Position numbers and translations under genes: made by a program. A model generated the notes under the pieces. That model saw only the letters and a program-made list of their open reading frames with translations, was not told the DNA's origin and ran no database searches. A DNA stretch of 52,155 bases, taken from Klebsormidium nitens (taxonomy: Eukaryota; Streptophyta; Klebsormidiophyceae; Klebsormidiales; Klebsormidiaceae). Positions 25,986 to 38,200 of the stretch are shown piece by piece (positions within the stretch are counted from its first letter, which is position 1; the number at the start of each line of letters is the position of its first letter). Location: the NCBI GenBank assembly GCA_000708835.1, contig DF237536.1, forward strand, positions 1 to 52,155, in the 5' to 3' direction.

Positions 25986-26784
25986 GAAAAGGATATTGTT
26001 GGCTTCGTTGGCAAAGCAAAGCGTTTGAAGTTGTCTTGAAGACGCTGCTGCTTCTAACGTTCCTTCTCTGCCAAGTTGGCATCCGCTGGAGAAAGAAAGA
26101 CAGGCACCGATTGCAGAGACCGTTCAAGGCATCGGGCCATCATAGAAAGACGGGAGCATTAAAAATCAAAAATACTGCAAAATCGACTCTGGGTTACGTT
26201 TACTTGTAAGGTTTCCTCTTAGTCCTCTCTTTCCGTCCCAAGATCGAAGCACCCCGCAGAGTACGAGTTTGGCGACTGAGAGCAGTGGCCGCCATGAATA
26301 CGGCCGGGCAAGAGATCCAAGAATGATAGAGTTTCTACAAAACCCTTGGCTGCAGGATCTCGGCCCTTTTGAATCGATAGGAGGATTGACATGGTGAAAT
26401 TCCTCACTGCCGCTCCTAAATGTGCCGTGTTTTGCAAACAAAGCGTGATCAGCGGGTCCTGCGTCCGTCCTTTTTCGATAAGTTACGTTCTTTGTTCCTC
26501 AAGCATCGGGTATCCCGAAGGTACTTTCTGAAAGTTGAGCAGATAAAATCACGCGGTTCGCGCACGTCAAACGGCAGAACGATCTTCTCCGTCCAGCCAG
26601 GCCCAGAATGAAGTACAAAGCCTGATCTCGATTGGCCAAAAAGCAAACCGGCTACGAGAAAAGGGCGCACTGCTGCCGAGCTAGTCCCAAAGGCAGAGAG
26701 GGAGTGCGATTCGCTCACCTTCGTGGAAAGGAAGCCTTTCGCTCGAACGACTATACTCAACGAAAATTGTGGCCGTGCAATTGG

Positions 26785-26863
26785 CAGGGCCAGCCCTCGC
26801 CGACACCGAGGGCGCTGGTCTATCCTAAGCAAAACTTATCCATTGCGGTCTGTTTCTTCATGC
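26785..26863 (+). repeat. Dispersed GC-head repeat, copy 3 (diverged)
   Basis: ACACCGAGGGCGCTGGTCT is intact, but the downstream core is degraded to AACTTATCCATTGCGGTCTG. Confidence 0.7.
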
Positions 26864-26915
26864 AAAACTACTCCGCCCCTTACTAGGTATTGAGTTTTGC
26901 CAGTCAATGCAGATT

Positions 26916-29111
26916 CTACGAGGCCCTGAAGCCCCGCTTTTCGTAAAAGTCTATCCTGCCTTTGAGCTCGTCTACGACCACGCACAGCTGTGCAAAGTCC
27001 CGCTGGAGGTTTAAGGTGTCCGCCCTACTAGCGCCACCAGTTGCACTCTCTTGTGACTGAACCTGCACGAACGCTTGCCCGCCTCCAGCATCAATCTCAA
27101 AAGCTGCAGTACCTTCGTTTGGCATTGTTGCCTTTATTTTCCTCATCTGCTCTTTCAACCCGTCCATTTCCGACACCAGTTTCCGGAACGTCTCAACGTC
27201 CACGGTTTGACTTGAGTCGGGTGCTCCCGCCGCTCCCGCACTTCCACCCAGCTGGGACTGAGCAGCGACCGCCGGTCCGGGAGCTGCTGCCAATGTAATC
27301 GTCTGCGCCCAACTCGGCTCCGCCGCCGCCACAAGCCTCCGCACCACCTGCTCTCCCGTAACGTCAGACTCCTCGCGGATGGTGCTCAAGTCGCTCTCCG
27401 ACTTGATCCACGTCATCATTTTCTCCACGTCCGCCTTCACCACCTTCGACACTGCCTTCTCGTACGCGTCTCTAGGAACGGACGAAAGCTCCCCCTTCCT
27501 CGCAAACACGAGGTATCTCGCCACGCCCTCACTGACCAGGGCCCCGTCCGTGCCGCCCGCCCTAGCAATGCGCTCCGCATTCTTCCCTGCGAAGTAATCT
27601 GCAACCTCCTGTGCCGCGCTCTTGACCACACCCTCGGCCAAATGGCCATACACTGGCAGGAGGCCAACAATCTTACTTGAAGCTTCGATAGCTCCTTGGG
27701 TGAGAAGGTCGTGCCGTTTCTTCACCAAGCCGCTCTGACACGCTTGCGCCCCAACAAACATCCCGCACAGGGTTTGCTGGAGCGCGAGGTAGTATCTTCG
27801 CATACACGGGTCCTTGACTATGTCCCGGCGCTCCTCCTCGATTGCGTCCAGATCATTTTCTCGCCCAAGCACCTGACTTAGATACTTCCGCTCGGTCTTG
27901 GTAAGAGCCAGATCGTCAAGTACTCCGCCCTGCATTTCGAGGAAGGCTACACGATCTTTGAGATTGTTCAGGAGCTCATGGTGTGGCTCGGGTGTAACAT
28001 GTGGAGGCCCCGCTTCAAGTATTGTAGTAGTGCTGTCAATTGAGTCAGGCTGTGGCTCGGAAGCCACCTGGGAGGTTCCGGCCTCAGACGTTGTTGTGGC
28101 GTGGTTAGGCTGGAGATCGGACGGATTTTGCAAGGTGTTTACAGGCCGTGGCTCGGAAGCAACCTTTTGGGGCCCAGCTTCTAGCATTGTCGTGGTATTG
28201 TTAGGCTGTGGCTCGGACGCATTCCGCAGCGGCCCACCATTGGGCGTTGTTACAGTGTTGTCTGGTTGTGGCTCGGGTGCAACCTGTGAGAGCCCGGTTC
28301 CAGGCGTCGTCATGCTGTCGAACCATGTCGTACTATAGAACCACTTGAGGACCGTTGGCCAGAACGGTCCTATTGCGACAGGTTGCACCAACAGCTTAGC
28401 ATTTCTTGCCCTACTGCGGACTTGTGCGGCCAAAGCTTGCGCCCGTATAATGTCCTGATCGACACCTCTTCCTGTCCACAACAGCCATGCGAGGCAGAGC
28501 TTATCGGATAGCTGGTCCGAATTCTTTGCCGCCAATTCAAATAGCTTCGCGGCAGCAACCCAATCTTGTGATAGGCCTCCCCCCCCCTCAACAGTCATGG
28601 CGGCCAAGTTGCTCTGGGCAGCTCCATGCCCTTGGTCGGCCGCCTTCCGGTACAATTGCATGGCGCGCGTCCCGTCCTTACTCACCCCCTTGCCGTGCTC
28701 GTAGCACAAACCCAGCTTGGAGTGTGCATCCGCATTTCCTTGGTCGGCCGCCTTCCTGTAACACTCTACGGCGCGTGCAACGTCCTTGCCCACCCCCTTG
28801 CCGTACTCGTAGCACACTCCCAGGTTGAATTGTGCATAATGATGCCCCTGGTCGGCCGCCTTCCTGAACCACTCCACCGCGCGCGCGTCGTCCTTGAGTA
28901 CACCATTGCCGGTGTAGTAGAACCAACCAAGCTTAAACTGCGCTTTTACGTGGCCCTGTCTTGCGGCCTTCTCACACCAGCGAAAGGCCTCCTCCAAGTC
29001 TTGGGCAACGACCTTCCCATCATAATAGCACCGTGCAAGGTTCCATTGTGCTTTGCGGTCACCTCGTATGGCCGCGCCCAAAGGAAACTCACCGAGGTCC
29101 ACCTTTAACAT
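26916..29111 (-). CDS. Sel1-repeat protein with unrecognised C-terminal half, 731 residues, intronless
   Basis: One uninterrupted frame starts MLKVDLGEF at 29111. Five regular 36-residue Sel1-like repeats occupy residues 17-197, each following the pattern A-x-x-x-L-G-x-x-Y-x-x-G-x-G-V-x-x-D...A-x-x-W/Y-x-x-K-A-A-x-Q-G; a sixth, degenerate one follows to about 232. A tryptophan-rich stretch (PFWPTVLKWF) is near 250-268. Residues 270-380 are a Thr/Pro/Glu linker of imperfect repeats such as ASEPQPNNTTT. From about 385 on I recognise no family: it is mostly helical with a glycine/alanine-rich segment (GLLPVYGHLAEGVVKSA), and the last ~100 residues contain coiled-coil-like heptads (MDGLKEQMRKIKA, VVDELKGRIDFYEKR). 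Sel1 repeats are protein-binding superhelices, so a scaffold role is likely. The lack of introns contrasts with its intron-rich neighbours and could mean retroposition or transfer. Confidence 0.88.
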   Translation of the reverse strand: MLKVDLGEFPLGAAIRGDRKAQWNLARCYYDGKVVAQDLEEAFRWCEKAARQGHVKAQFKLGWFYYTGNGVLKDDARAVEWFRKAADQGHHYAQFNLGVCYEYGKGVGKDVARAVECYRKAADQGNADAHSKLGLCYEHGKGVSKDGTRAMQLYRKAADQGHGAAQSNLAAMTVEGGGGLSQDWVAAAKLFELAAKNSDQLSDKLCLAWLLWTGRGVDQDIIRAQALAAQVRSRARNAKLLVQPVAIGPFWPTVLKWFYSTTWFDSMTTPGTGLSQVAPEPQPDNTVTTPNGGPLRNASEPQPNNTTTMLEAGPQKVASEPRPVNTLQNPSDLQPNHATTTSEAGTSQVASEPQPDSIDSTTTILEAGPPHVTPEPHHELLNNLKDRVAFLEMQGGVLDDLALTKTERKYLSQVLGRENDLDAIEEERRDIVKDPCMRRYYLALQQTLCGMFVGAQACQSGLVKKRHDLLTQGAIEASSKIVGLLPVYGHLAEGVVKSAAQEVADYFAGKNAERIARAGGTDGALVSEGVARYLVFARKGELSSVPRDAYEKAVSKVVKADVEKMMTWIKSESDLSTIREESDVTGEQVVRRLVAAAEPSWAQTITLAAAPGPAVAAQSQLGGSAGAAGAPDSSQTVDVETFRKLVSEMDGLKEQMRKIKATMPNEGTAAFEIDAGGGQAFVQVQSQESATGGASRADTLNLQRDFAQLCVVVDELKGRIDFYEKRGFRAS
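27975..28300. repeat. Degenerate coding minisatellite in the Sel1-repeat gene
   Basis: The linker of the Sel1 gene is built of imperfect units of about 60-70 bases sharing GTGGCTCGGA-type blocks on the plus strand, which encode the repeated SEPQP motif. Unit length varies, so copy number may differ between strains. Confidence 0.6.
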
Positions 29112-31942
29112 GTGTACCTTCCACTTTTGCGGCTAAAACTGCACGGACAAGAATGAATGAGCCCTTGGTTGCGACTCTGCATGTAAGCATCTGATGGCAG
29201 CTTCTGCTGAAAACATCCTCGGAGTACCAACGAGCTGGCTGCGAGTCCCGAGCTCGCGTTTATCAACAAGTGAGCGCTAGCAGCTGATAAAGGTCGCAAG
29301 AACTCAGAGCATGCCTCACTGGTAACTTGCCTATGCTTCATAAATGTGAAAAGCTGCAACCTTTCTATTTAGAATCCCAGAAACAAGAATGAAGTATCGA
29401 CATGTTGGTCTAAACCTCTCACGGAAAACTCAATGCACATAGTTCTTTTCTATCCAAAGCCAGCCCAGCAAGCCAGATTGTGCTGCATTCAAAAAGGTAT
29501 CAGCCTTCAGGTCACACGCCCGGCGCAATGATCCAATTGAAGCCGCGCAGGAGAGAATGTCTTGGAAACCGCACACTCAAGCACCGGAATCCCGGTCACC
29601 CATACGGTTCAAGAAATCTGACACAAGCCCAGGTTGACCAGATTTGTTTCGGACCCTACATTCAGATTTTGCCTGAACTACACAATATAGCAGACGGGAG
29701 GCCTCACCTGGAAAATGAGACGGGAAGAACGTCGTCGCCGCTTGTGCGGAGGAACGAAATGTTCGCCGGAATCAGAGCTGCCATGATGTCAAATGCATAA
29801 AAGTCAGATCTATGCTGAAGCACCGGACGATTGACGAGCGGACTCTTCCTTCTTCTTTCTTGTCACAGGAAATTAGGGGCACAAGGACCCCCGGCCCATT
29901 TCAATCACGACATATCTGGCCCAAAAGATTATGACCCAGGGACCTCCGAGGGGCCTTCTGATATCTTAGGCAAGAGGGTACATCAAAAAAGGGAGGTTCC
30001 ATTAATGTCACTTGTACGACTAAGCACTTGAGACAGGAGAAGTACAGAAGGTTCCAGATAGTAGCTGCCAGCTGAAGCAAAGCTAACAAGTTCTGAAGGA
30101 CGCAGATTAATCCCACGTTTGTCCTATCTTACGAAAGGGCGCTCGAAGTTTATTCGCCCTCAATCACAACGTGCAATGCACGATCAACTTCGGCTCCGGC
30201 TTGAGGTCATGTTCCCGCAGACCATATCAGTTGCATGCAAGGCAGGTGGACCATCTTAAAAGTTACATATGGACAGGTATCTCTCAAGCGGGACCATCAA
30301 GCCAGAAGCTGAAGCATCAAGTGGGCAGGCCCGCCTGTAACCGCTTACCTGCGACGAGCAACCCTGAAGCTCGGCAGGCTTCAGATGGAACTCCACAAAG
30401 AGTGGGCTATTTCGGCTGGTCGGTTATTGGCTGCTTGGGGCTATATTGAGTGCGTTTTTAGGACAAGACCTGCAAAAAAGGAAACCAAAAGTTCAAGGAT
30501 TGGCCAAAGAGTCCATGAACGAAAATACGTGTTCTATTAGAGCAATCTCTTCATTGGGAAAGCAGTGAAGAGACTAGTCGCGACTTCAAAATCAATCAGA
30601 AACGAGCCATAAAGGAGAGAGTACAGAACTTAAAGTATAAACTATAGATCCTCTGCCAACTGCCAACATTGAAACTTTGATACCGTCAGACGCAGTAAGG
30701 ACGACACACTCGTCCAATGAAGCCTGAGAAGGATCAACAGAATCGGTTCACGGGGTCCGAAACTGCAAACCCTCAAAAGGTTCCACAAAAAAAATTCGGT
30801 GATGGTGGCCAAGTTGCATATGCCAGGGACACACAAGGAGAACCAAACACGACCAATTCGAAAGCAGGAAAAAAACAGTGTTTGCATCCAGTGAGTCACA
30901 TCAGGAGTTTCTTTTATGCTGAAAAGCGTTATGAAATAATGCAAGCTTCTCAGACAAGAGCCGGACAATGAAAGAAGAACCAGACGTAGTCCTGACAGCA
31001 CACGTCACCAGGATTGATTGACGGCACAACAATCTGGAGATTTTGGAAAAAAATACACAGGGCCTGAATCAAACAAGCCTCAGGATTTAGACTGTACCCG
31101 TCCAGACGGGTTCGTGTACCCATAGAAGCTTCAGAAGAATTGGCTAAAGCTTCTCACCGATGGGAGTATGTGAGGGGAATCCGTGCACACGAGAGACAGC
31201 GGCCCTCTTTCAAACATCAGCAGGACAATGTACAGGTGTCTGCGTAATGGAAGTGGGAGTCAGGATTGACAGTGAGCGAGGTATCCTGGCGGGAGTGAGA
31301 TCACTTTCCGATCGACCTCTGCCAGTGGCACACTATCGAGGATGAAAGATTCTGAAAGTACGAACACACAATTAGGCGACGAATCAAATGCATTCCTGGG
31401 ACGTTTTCAAGAGGAAGGTGTTTCAGTTTCGTTGACGACCTAGGCTCATCAACGACCTGGGTCCATGAGCCAGGCCGTTTTGAGTTCAACCAATTTCAAG
31501 TTTGAACCCCGCTTTTGTGACGGAATGCGCGACATGCCGTCACTGCGCCTTGCTCCGAAAACAGAAGTGGACAGGCGGAAGGAATACGTCTGCAGGCATA
31601 CGTCTGGCAGCTGAAGCCGTTCGTGGGCTTAAGGGACCCAAACAGTAAGAGATAAGTACTAGGAAGGCATTCATCAGACAAGCTCGGGTTACATCACCGA
31701 CAGTCTTTCATAAACTTTGAAGAAGAAGTGCGTTCTCGCGCTCGGTTTCTCAACGGGCAGTTTTTAAAATTCGCACCTTTTGGTATCTGCACCATGCCAT
31801 GCCTTTTACCCGACTCCCAACGAGAACTCTTTTCCTGCTTTGTTCTGAGCAAATTTTACCCAAGCCGAAGAAGCAGATTGAGAACCAGGCACGACTCTGA
31901 CGGCGGGAAACGACAGAAAAATCGACCTCCAGGACCCTCACC
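29112..31942. other. Region upstream of the Sel1 gene; possible unresolved exons
   Basis: The first several hundred bases should hold the Sel1 gene promoter. On the minus strand, 31225-31154 looks like an exon: acceptor CATTACGCAG, frame HLYIVLLMFERGPLSLVCTD, donor GTGAGA. Another candidate ends near 30349 at CGCAG-GTAAGC with the frame PLFVEFHLKPAELQG. These may belong to a separate minus-strand gene, or to the orphan gene ending at 31943 if its TAA is not the true end. I could not link them in phase. Confidence 0.3.
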
Positions 31943-34324
31943 TTAATGGAAGAGTATAGGAGCCGGAGTACGGTTGTCTTGATGATTGTACCTCAGGCGC
32001 CAATATAATCCCGGCTTTGCATATAGCAGCTCACTTAGGGCCTGCACGTAAACCAAGGTATTTGAATCCCTGGAGTTACCGCTTTATTATCAAGCGGTTG
32101 AGCAATAACCTGGGTGGCGGTTAAAGAGGAAGAATGTATCTGAGCCGCCCTAGCTCCACCCCTGAAGAAGAGAGAGACAAGCTACAACAGAGACGAGCAA
32201 TGATGATTTAGAGGCGGCACGTAACGAGGTTGGAGAGTAGTGCAACGAATCTTTGCCAGATAGATAGAAGCAACACACTCTTCTTTTATGTGCGGTTATT
32301 GAGATTGAGCGAGCTTTCCTCCACCTGTCCTCCCGTTCTTGGATTGCAAGCCTCACGCTCTACACCAATGCAAGGATCTTGTCAGGGGAGAAGAAGATGT
32401 CAGCTTAAATATCAACCCCAAGTCCTGATGCCTACCTGGATCCCCATCCAACAAGCAGTCCATTCAAGTCTCCTTTCGCTGTAAGCGCATGAAATGTTCA
32501 TAAGCGATTCGCAAATTCTGAAGCTTTCGTCTCACCTGGCGCCTCTCCCAGAAACTTGGAATCGATAGCCCTCAACGTAATTTCAATAAGACAAAATACA
32601 TACTGCTGAAACTGTAGCGCTGGAACTGCCAGGTTTAAAATCTGCAAAAGAAGACGAGAAGTAAATCACCGGTATAGTGGCCGCGATGTTAGGAGCAATA
32701 TTTCATGGCCCCGGAAGCTGGCCATACGTTCCTATAGAGGCTCTATTCGAAGCCCCTGTGGTGTTAAGGCACAGCACAATGATTGGAAACAGACTGTAAT
32801 TGACGTTGGCAGATGAAAGATGATCGCCTTGCAGTCACTGCGGCTGCCGGGACACCAACTGTGTTCAATTCTCTGAAAACCCTTTAAGTCGATGTAAAAG
32901 GGGCACAGATATCTGAACATTGCTAGCTTGCGCATACATGTCCGTGCTTTGAATCCATGACCTCCAAGAATGCCTACCAGGATTCAGCAGCTTGTGAACA
33001 GGAATTGCTATCAATATTGCCTCTTGATAGAATCTCAAAGGCTGGATCAGGCTCGGATTTGCACAATTTAAGCGAAAGCGCTGCAAGTTCTCCAAAAGAC
33101 AAAAACGGACACCGTGAATCTGGACCCAAGGTGCGACCTTTCAACCAGGAAACACGCATTGGAGGACCTGCTTGACTACAGCTCAACTACTCCATCAGGA
33201 ACAGCATCTGAGTTGATCCATGTATCAACCGGGGTCTGCGCAAATCGATTCCTTGTCGAAGTTGCTTCCAAATGCTAGGTGTGATGTACAAAGTCACTGC
33301 AGCCCCTGAAGGCACCACTTCGCTGGAGCCAAGACGTTAAAAAAATGCATACCTGGATACCTGAATCAATTACTTGTCTACTCATAGAACTTGGAAGAGT
33401 GCCCCATCAGGTCATTCTTTTGACTTACTTCCGCGCAGCACTACAGCATGATGGATAAAGAGAGAATGGGAAGCACGTAGACAAAGAATCCAGAAACAAC
33501 TTCTGTGTACCCTCCTATCCTGACATTCTTTAGTTGAATTTCAACAAACCGCAGGAGGGTTTAGCCAGTGGAGGTACCCAAAACCTAAAGAGGATATCTT
33601 TTGTGGGCCGCCCGCGGAATGAAGAAATGACATCGTGAGCTCCTACCTTCAAAGGCTCTTGTCAAGAGATACACAATTCAACCGGGACAGGAAAGACATG
33701 GCACCTTCGCGCCAAAGTGACCAGGAAGAGTTCGTTGCCGCCAGCAAGAAGAGTTTTTGTGAGACTGGAGGCAGGAGTCAGATCCACCTCCTGACAGAAG
33801 CACAGTCTGGGCGTTGAATCAACAACATTCCTCACACCAACCTCCGAAATTGGACACGCTGCGGCTATCAAGCCTCCAATGAACATGAAAGCGAGCTCTC
33901 AGGCACCGTGTGCTAGCGCCAGCGATATTGTCGCACCTATCACAACACCACGATACCTACAGATGCAAAGTTTGTAAAGCAGGGTGTCACCTGTGCCTAA
34001 GGGCTCACCTGGTGCATGAGGACTGACAGCCGCCAGCTCACCAGCTCACTTACATCCAAATAAGGTAGGTGAGATCCCTTAGGCCCCTTCCTTCGGTAAA
34101 AAAGAATACTGCCTGCAAGCAAGAACAGAAGAGCAGAACGAATTGCTTCCTTGATGTGATGCTGCTCTCTTGACCTGCCAAAAACAGGCTTTTCAGCTCT
34201 CCGCCTCTAAGTTCTTCTACTTAAGAATCTGAGCGCCTGCCAATAAGGTTAAATCACCGGTAAAACGGTCGGATTGTAAATAACACCATCACAATATGAT
34301 GAGCACACAGCATGAGCACAGCAT
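31943..34324 (-). CDS. Intron-rich orphan gene, membrane-anchor N-terminus, partly resolved
   Basis: Start exon 34324-34293 and exon 34108-34009 join in phase to give MLCSCCVLIIFILFYRRKGP, a plausible signal anchor with a basic stop, followed by HLPYLDVSELVSWRLS. The 3' half is well supported by five phase-consistent exons: 32641-32536 (VPALQFQQYVFCLIEITLR), 32478-32436 (KGDLNGLLVGWG), 32357-32325 (VRLAIQERED), 32161-32110 (GGARAAQIHSS) and 32041-31943 (LSELLYAKPGLYWRLRYN, then TAA). Most acceptors have good pyrimidine tracts, and donors are mostly GTGAG/GTAGG types. Between 34008 and 32642 several short open segments exist on both frames and I could not pick the true exons. I do not recognise the family. 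The stop sits four bases before a perfect donor sequence (AAG-GTGAGG), so the end could be an annotation artefact. Confidence 0.5.
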
Positions 34325-34656
34325 TGCAGGGCAGCCTGGGGTTGGTGCAGGGGGAGTGGCCTCCAGCTACCTACATAGCAGCAATAGCTCCTTTGACCGG
34401 TGATTTGTTTACACTGTGCCGGTAAGTCTGTCGACCGGGCCCTCAGGCCCTCAGCTCAGGGTGCACTATAGATACCGGTTACATTCTTAACCGGCTTGCT
34501 GGTGGCGGACAGTTTCTGCCCCGGGCACTAATTGGTCGAGAGGTCACTGCACGTGCGGCGGCCGCCGTGCGCATGTTTGTGCGCCCGGGCGGCCGCGGCA
34601 CTCATGGCTCGGCCATCATCACGTCGTTTGCTTCAAAGGGGAGAGCGGCCTTCAAG

Positions 34657-35239
34657 GGCATCGTGTCAATACACTTTTGCAGTGGTGCACTGAACTCCGG
34701 TTTAAAAACCGGCTTCCAGGGGGTCCAACTGAAGGCCCATGAGCATCTAAAACCGACCTCCAGGGGGGGTGCCTCTCTAGTCGAAGTTTTGACCCCTAGT
34801 AGTACAATATCTGTAACTGACCGCTTCCACCCCCTCACCTTTGATCTGGCTTGCAAAACGCTTTAGGTTTTACTGTAACTCAGGTTAGAACCAGGTGCCT
34901 TCAAGAACTAGACACATACGTATAGCCCTAACTGAGAAATTTTGGTTTCCGTTGACGGACCGTTGACACAGGATTCTTGTTGGGGGTCTACGCTGCCGGA
35001 GAAAACGACCCCAGAAACGTCTCTCTTCTTGAAATAGCCCCCCTCCAAAAACTTCAACGCCTTGAACGAACTTCCATAACTCCGCCCAAAAGTGAAGTTG
35101 GTGAGGGAAAAGCAGAACCGGCTTCCATACCCACTCGGACAATTTCGGGTTTTACTCAAAACCGGCTTCCATGCCCCCCTCAAAACTTCGAAAAACCGGA
35201 GTTCAGTGCACCGCTATAAAGGTGTTTTGACACGATGCC
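34657..35239. repeat. Fold-back element with 47-base inverted repeats
   Basis: 34657-34703 and 35193-35239 are inverted copies (five mismatches in 47), both containing GGTGCACTGAACTCCGG and GGCATCGTGTCA. The interior carries several GGAAGCCGGTT-type repeats. It looks like a MITE-like or fold-back transposon of 583 bases. No transposase is visible. Confidence 0.75.
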
Positions 35240-38200
35240 TTGATTTGGCAGGCAACCAGACAAGAATTATTTTAAGCACTTGGTACGCCACAGTTGGCCG
35301 GCCTGGCCGAGCTTTCAAAGCAAGGCTCGGGTTTACACATGTTGTGGGCCCTGTAGATTAGCTTGCGCGCGGCACACACCATTGCCTGTGGCGCGCGGGC
35401 AAGTTCGGGGCGCCCTTTCAGAGTCGCACCCAAAAGTATCAACATGCATCGGCAGACAGCAGAGAAAAGCAGAAGGCTGCGCGCAATCATATTTCTCCGA
35501 CGTGTTGCGATCTTTCGAGGACCTGATTCAAATATATATCACTGGGAGACTGGTACACCTTTTCTCCTTTGGTACTCCTTTGCAACTGCTTACGTTCAGA
35601 GTATTTCAGACAGTGGACTTCCGTTTTCGGGGCGGCCCTGCGAGTTCGATGAGGGGTTTGTCCAAAGCCTTTCAGCACCCTCAGGACGCAGATTTAAGAA
35701 GATAACGCTAAACTAGTGTTGATGTATCGAGCAATCATCACTTTCGAAGGGCAGAATACTTAGTACCTCACTGGTGATACGCCCTTGATCTTCCGAAATT
35801 TTCCGAATTCCTCCTTCCATCACTCAGTATCAAGTACAACGTATTAAACACTGCTTGCGTCCACATAGAATCGTTTCGGCATCTTGTTTGCTGGTCCCCT
35901 TTTACATTCAAAACTGGACAGGTAATCTATTAAACAATGTGTATCGTCTTCCGACGGCTAAAAGTCATTCCGCCGCTTTGCACGGCCTGGCGGGTGATCG
36001 CGAGGCCGGACCATCGCGCTTTTGTCAAGCGCTAGAAAGCCCAAGTCCTAAAGCCCTTTAAACCTTCATCAATCAGTGTATGAGTACGATTCAAGAGCTG
36101 TCCACTATAATGGACGGGGAAGCGGACATGACTTTCGGGGCACGCTCAAAATTGGAGGATCCCCTTGAGAATTCTCGTAGAACAGGAAGACACGTGGCGA
36201 AGGGGTGAGCCACGTGAGGGGGCGGCTCCAGGGGAGCGCTGGGTTCATCTGGCCGAGGAGCATTCCCGGTATAGAGCGGGCCCAAAACGTATTACGAACT
36301 TTTTAAAGAGGAGAAGCCATCTGGCAACGAACGAGACCGACAAGAAAGGGGACCACGTGACGGCTGACGAAGATGTGACGGTCGAATATGGCTCAGCGAT
36401 TGAGGCTTGTCATAGCTGTGCACTTACGGTTAGCTGTGTCTCTGCAAAAACATAAGCCTAACGAGTGCAAACGAGAGTGCTCCCCCACTGAGAAAGGGCT
36501 TCTCCATATGGTTCGTTCGTCCATGTTCCTCGTCGGTTTCTCAACCAGACCCTTCGTCCCGTCCGTCCGGAAGGAGCTTTTTCTGCGATCAGCTTTGCAA
36601 TCAGCATTTTTTTGAAAAAAAGTTTCATAATCCAATCCAGGTGAGTCAGGCTTTTTCGTAAACCTTCTCTGAGGAACTGGCAAATATGACCCACAGATGC
36701 TGGGAGCGCTGACTCAAAGCTTTGTGTTCGGAGCGGATCGGAGTACGGACCCCGCTCTCAGGAGGCCGTTGGAATCGGTGTGCTGTCTGGTCAGAGCTTT
36801 ATCTGTGCCAACTACTCGTGGAAAGCATACTATATAAGTATCCAAAAGAATTACACGAACTTAGTGGCTTAAGAGAACCATCCTTACACACCAACTGCGG
36901 ACACTGTCGGAAAGTCGATCGTTCTGTTTGACAGTTCTACGGCCTACCTCACTCTTCCTATATTCGTTCCTTTCCTCCGTCCGTCATCTCGCGACCACCT
37001 TCCAAGCCCGAATTTGACAATCGAGGGTGCTTCGAACAAGAGCTCTCACAAAAGCCATTACGCGCGATGCGGCCGCGGGTATCAAAGTTGACCGGAGCGT
37101 TTACACGTGCATTTTGAAAGGCGCCAAGGGGCCGCTTGCTGCTTGAACCCGCCTCTCCGGGCTGCATCTGTTCTTGCAAAGACTGGGTTAGTCTCGCCAG
37201 CACTCGGTTCACCATTTACGTCCGCCCGCCAACTACAGGGATGTTGAACGTCAGATCAGTTCGTTGAGCTAACTGCACAATAGTTGCTAGGCGGCCGATC
37301 TCATCGGCTGCGGAGCCCCTCGACCCAGGTCCTCACATGTCTCAGGCTCTGTGCAGGCCGTCTTATTTGCGGCTCATGATCAGCCGCTGGAGCTGCTTGT
37401 CGATCCACCTGGCAACATCGAGTTGAGGATGTTGCCATGTTTTTCGATTGATTCGGCAGATCACGAGATGGACCTTTCTGCCTTTCATGCAAACGTGGGT
37501 TGCTCTCCTTCCGTAGGCTTTCAGCTCCGCTGCCTTCATTCGGCCGACGGTAAGATGATTCGCGTGACTAGCGAATTGTGTTGGAGAAGAACTTGCTGCA
37601 AGAATCTGTGTCCGCGCTCGTCGGTTCTCGGTTCTCGGTGCTTTGAGTGTGAAAGGTTCAGGCGATGAGCAACCGGCTTCCGTGCCAGTGCTATCCTACA
37701 ACCTCTTCTCAAAGCGGTTACGTATCTAGCAGACGGACGACGCACAACGCTTACCGGTACTGCCTGCCACTCTCTCGGTTGCGTCTTAATCCTTTGAGCT
37801 TTCTGACCCGGATCACGTTTACGGGCCGGGTACTCAGGTTAGTGTAAACGGCGGTAGTTTTGCCCCTGGTTTTCTTTCTCCGGCCGGCTTCCTATAACGC
37901 TCGCCACCTCCCCGCGTCCAGAGATAGTTTTAAGTTCGTTCCAATAAGGTCGAGAGAGGAGGATTTGGTCTTAGCAGAAATTACAGGGGTTCTGATTGAG
38001 TTGCACTTCACTTATCATGAAGAGGTCCCCGTAGTACTGCCGATATCTTGGAGTGCGCTCAACCACTGTTCGTCACTTAAAAGACGGCGAATTCAAAACG
38101 AGTCTGAATAAAAAGTCCTACTGTTGGACTAACCATGCCACAAAATTTGAATCAACCTGATTTGGTAGTCGGTACCCACTAAATATAAGTCCCTTTTTGA

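Larger units (their letters stand above)
23986..26915. other. Intergenic region with dispersed-repeat copies
   Basis: No gene was recognised. The stretch carries three copies of the GC-head dispersed repeat (listed separately) and related purine-rich blocks around them, such as GAGAAGGGCACTC at 25.79 kb and GAGAAGGACACTCC at 25.71 kb. It lies downstream of the minus-strand Sel1-repeat gene, so its right end should include that gene's 3' untranslated region. Confidence 0.4.

Noticed and set aside
36165-36455. 96-codon plus-strand frame with natural-looking composition
   Set aside because: No homologous motif or flanking exons recognised; not enough to call a gene.
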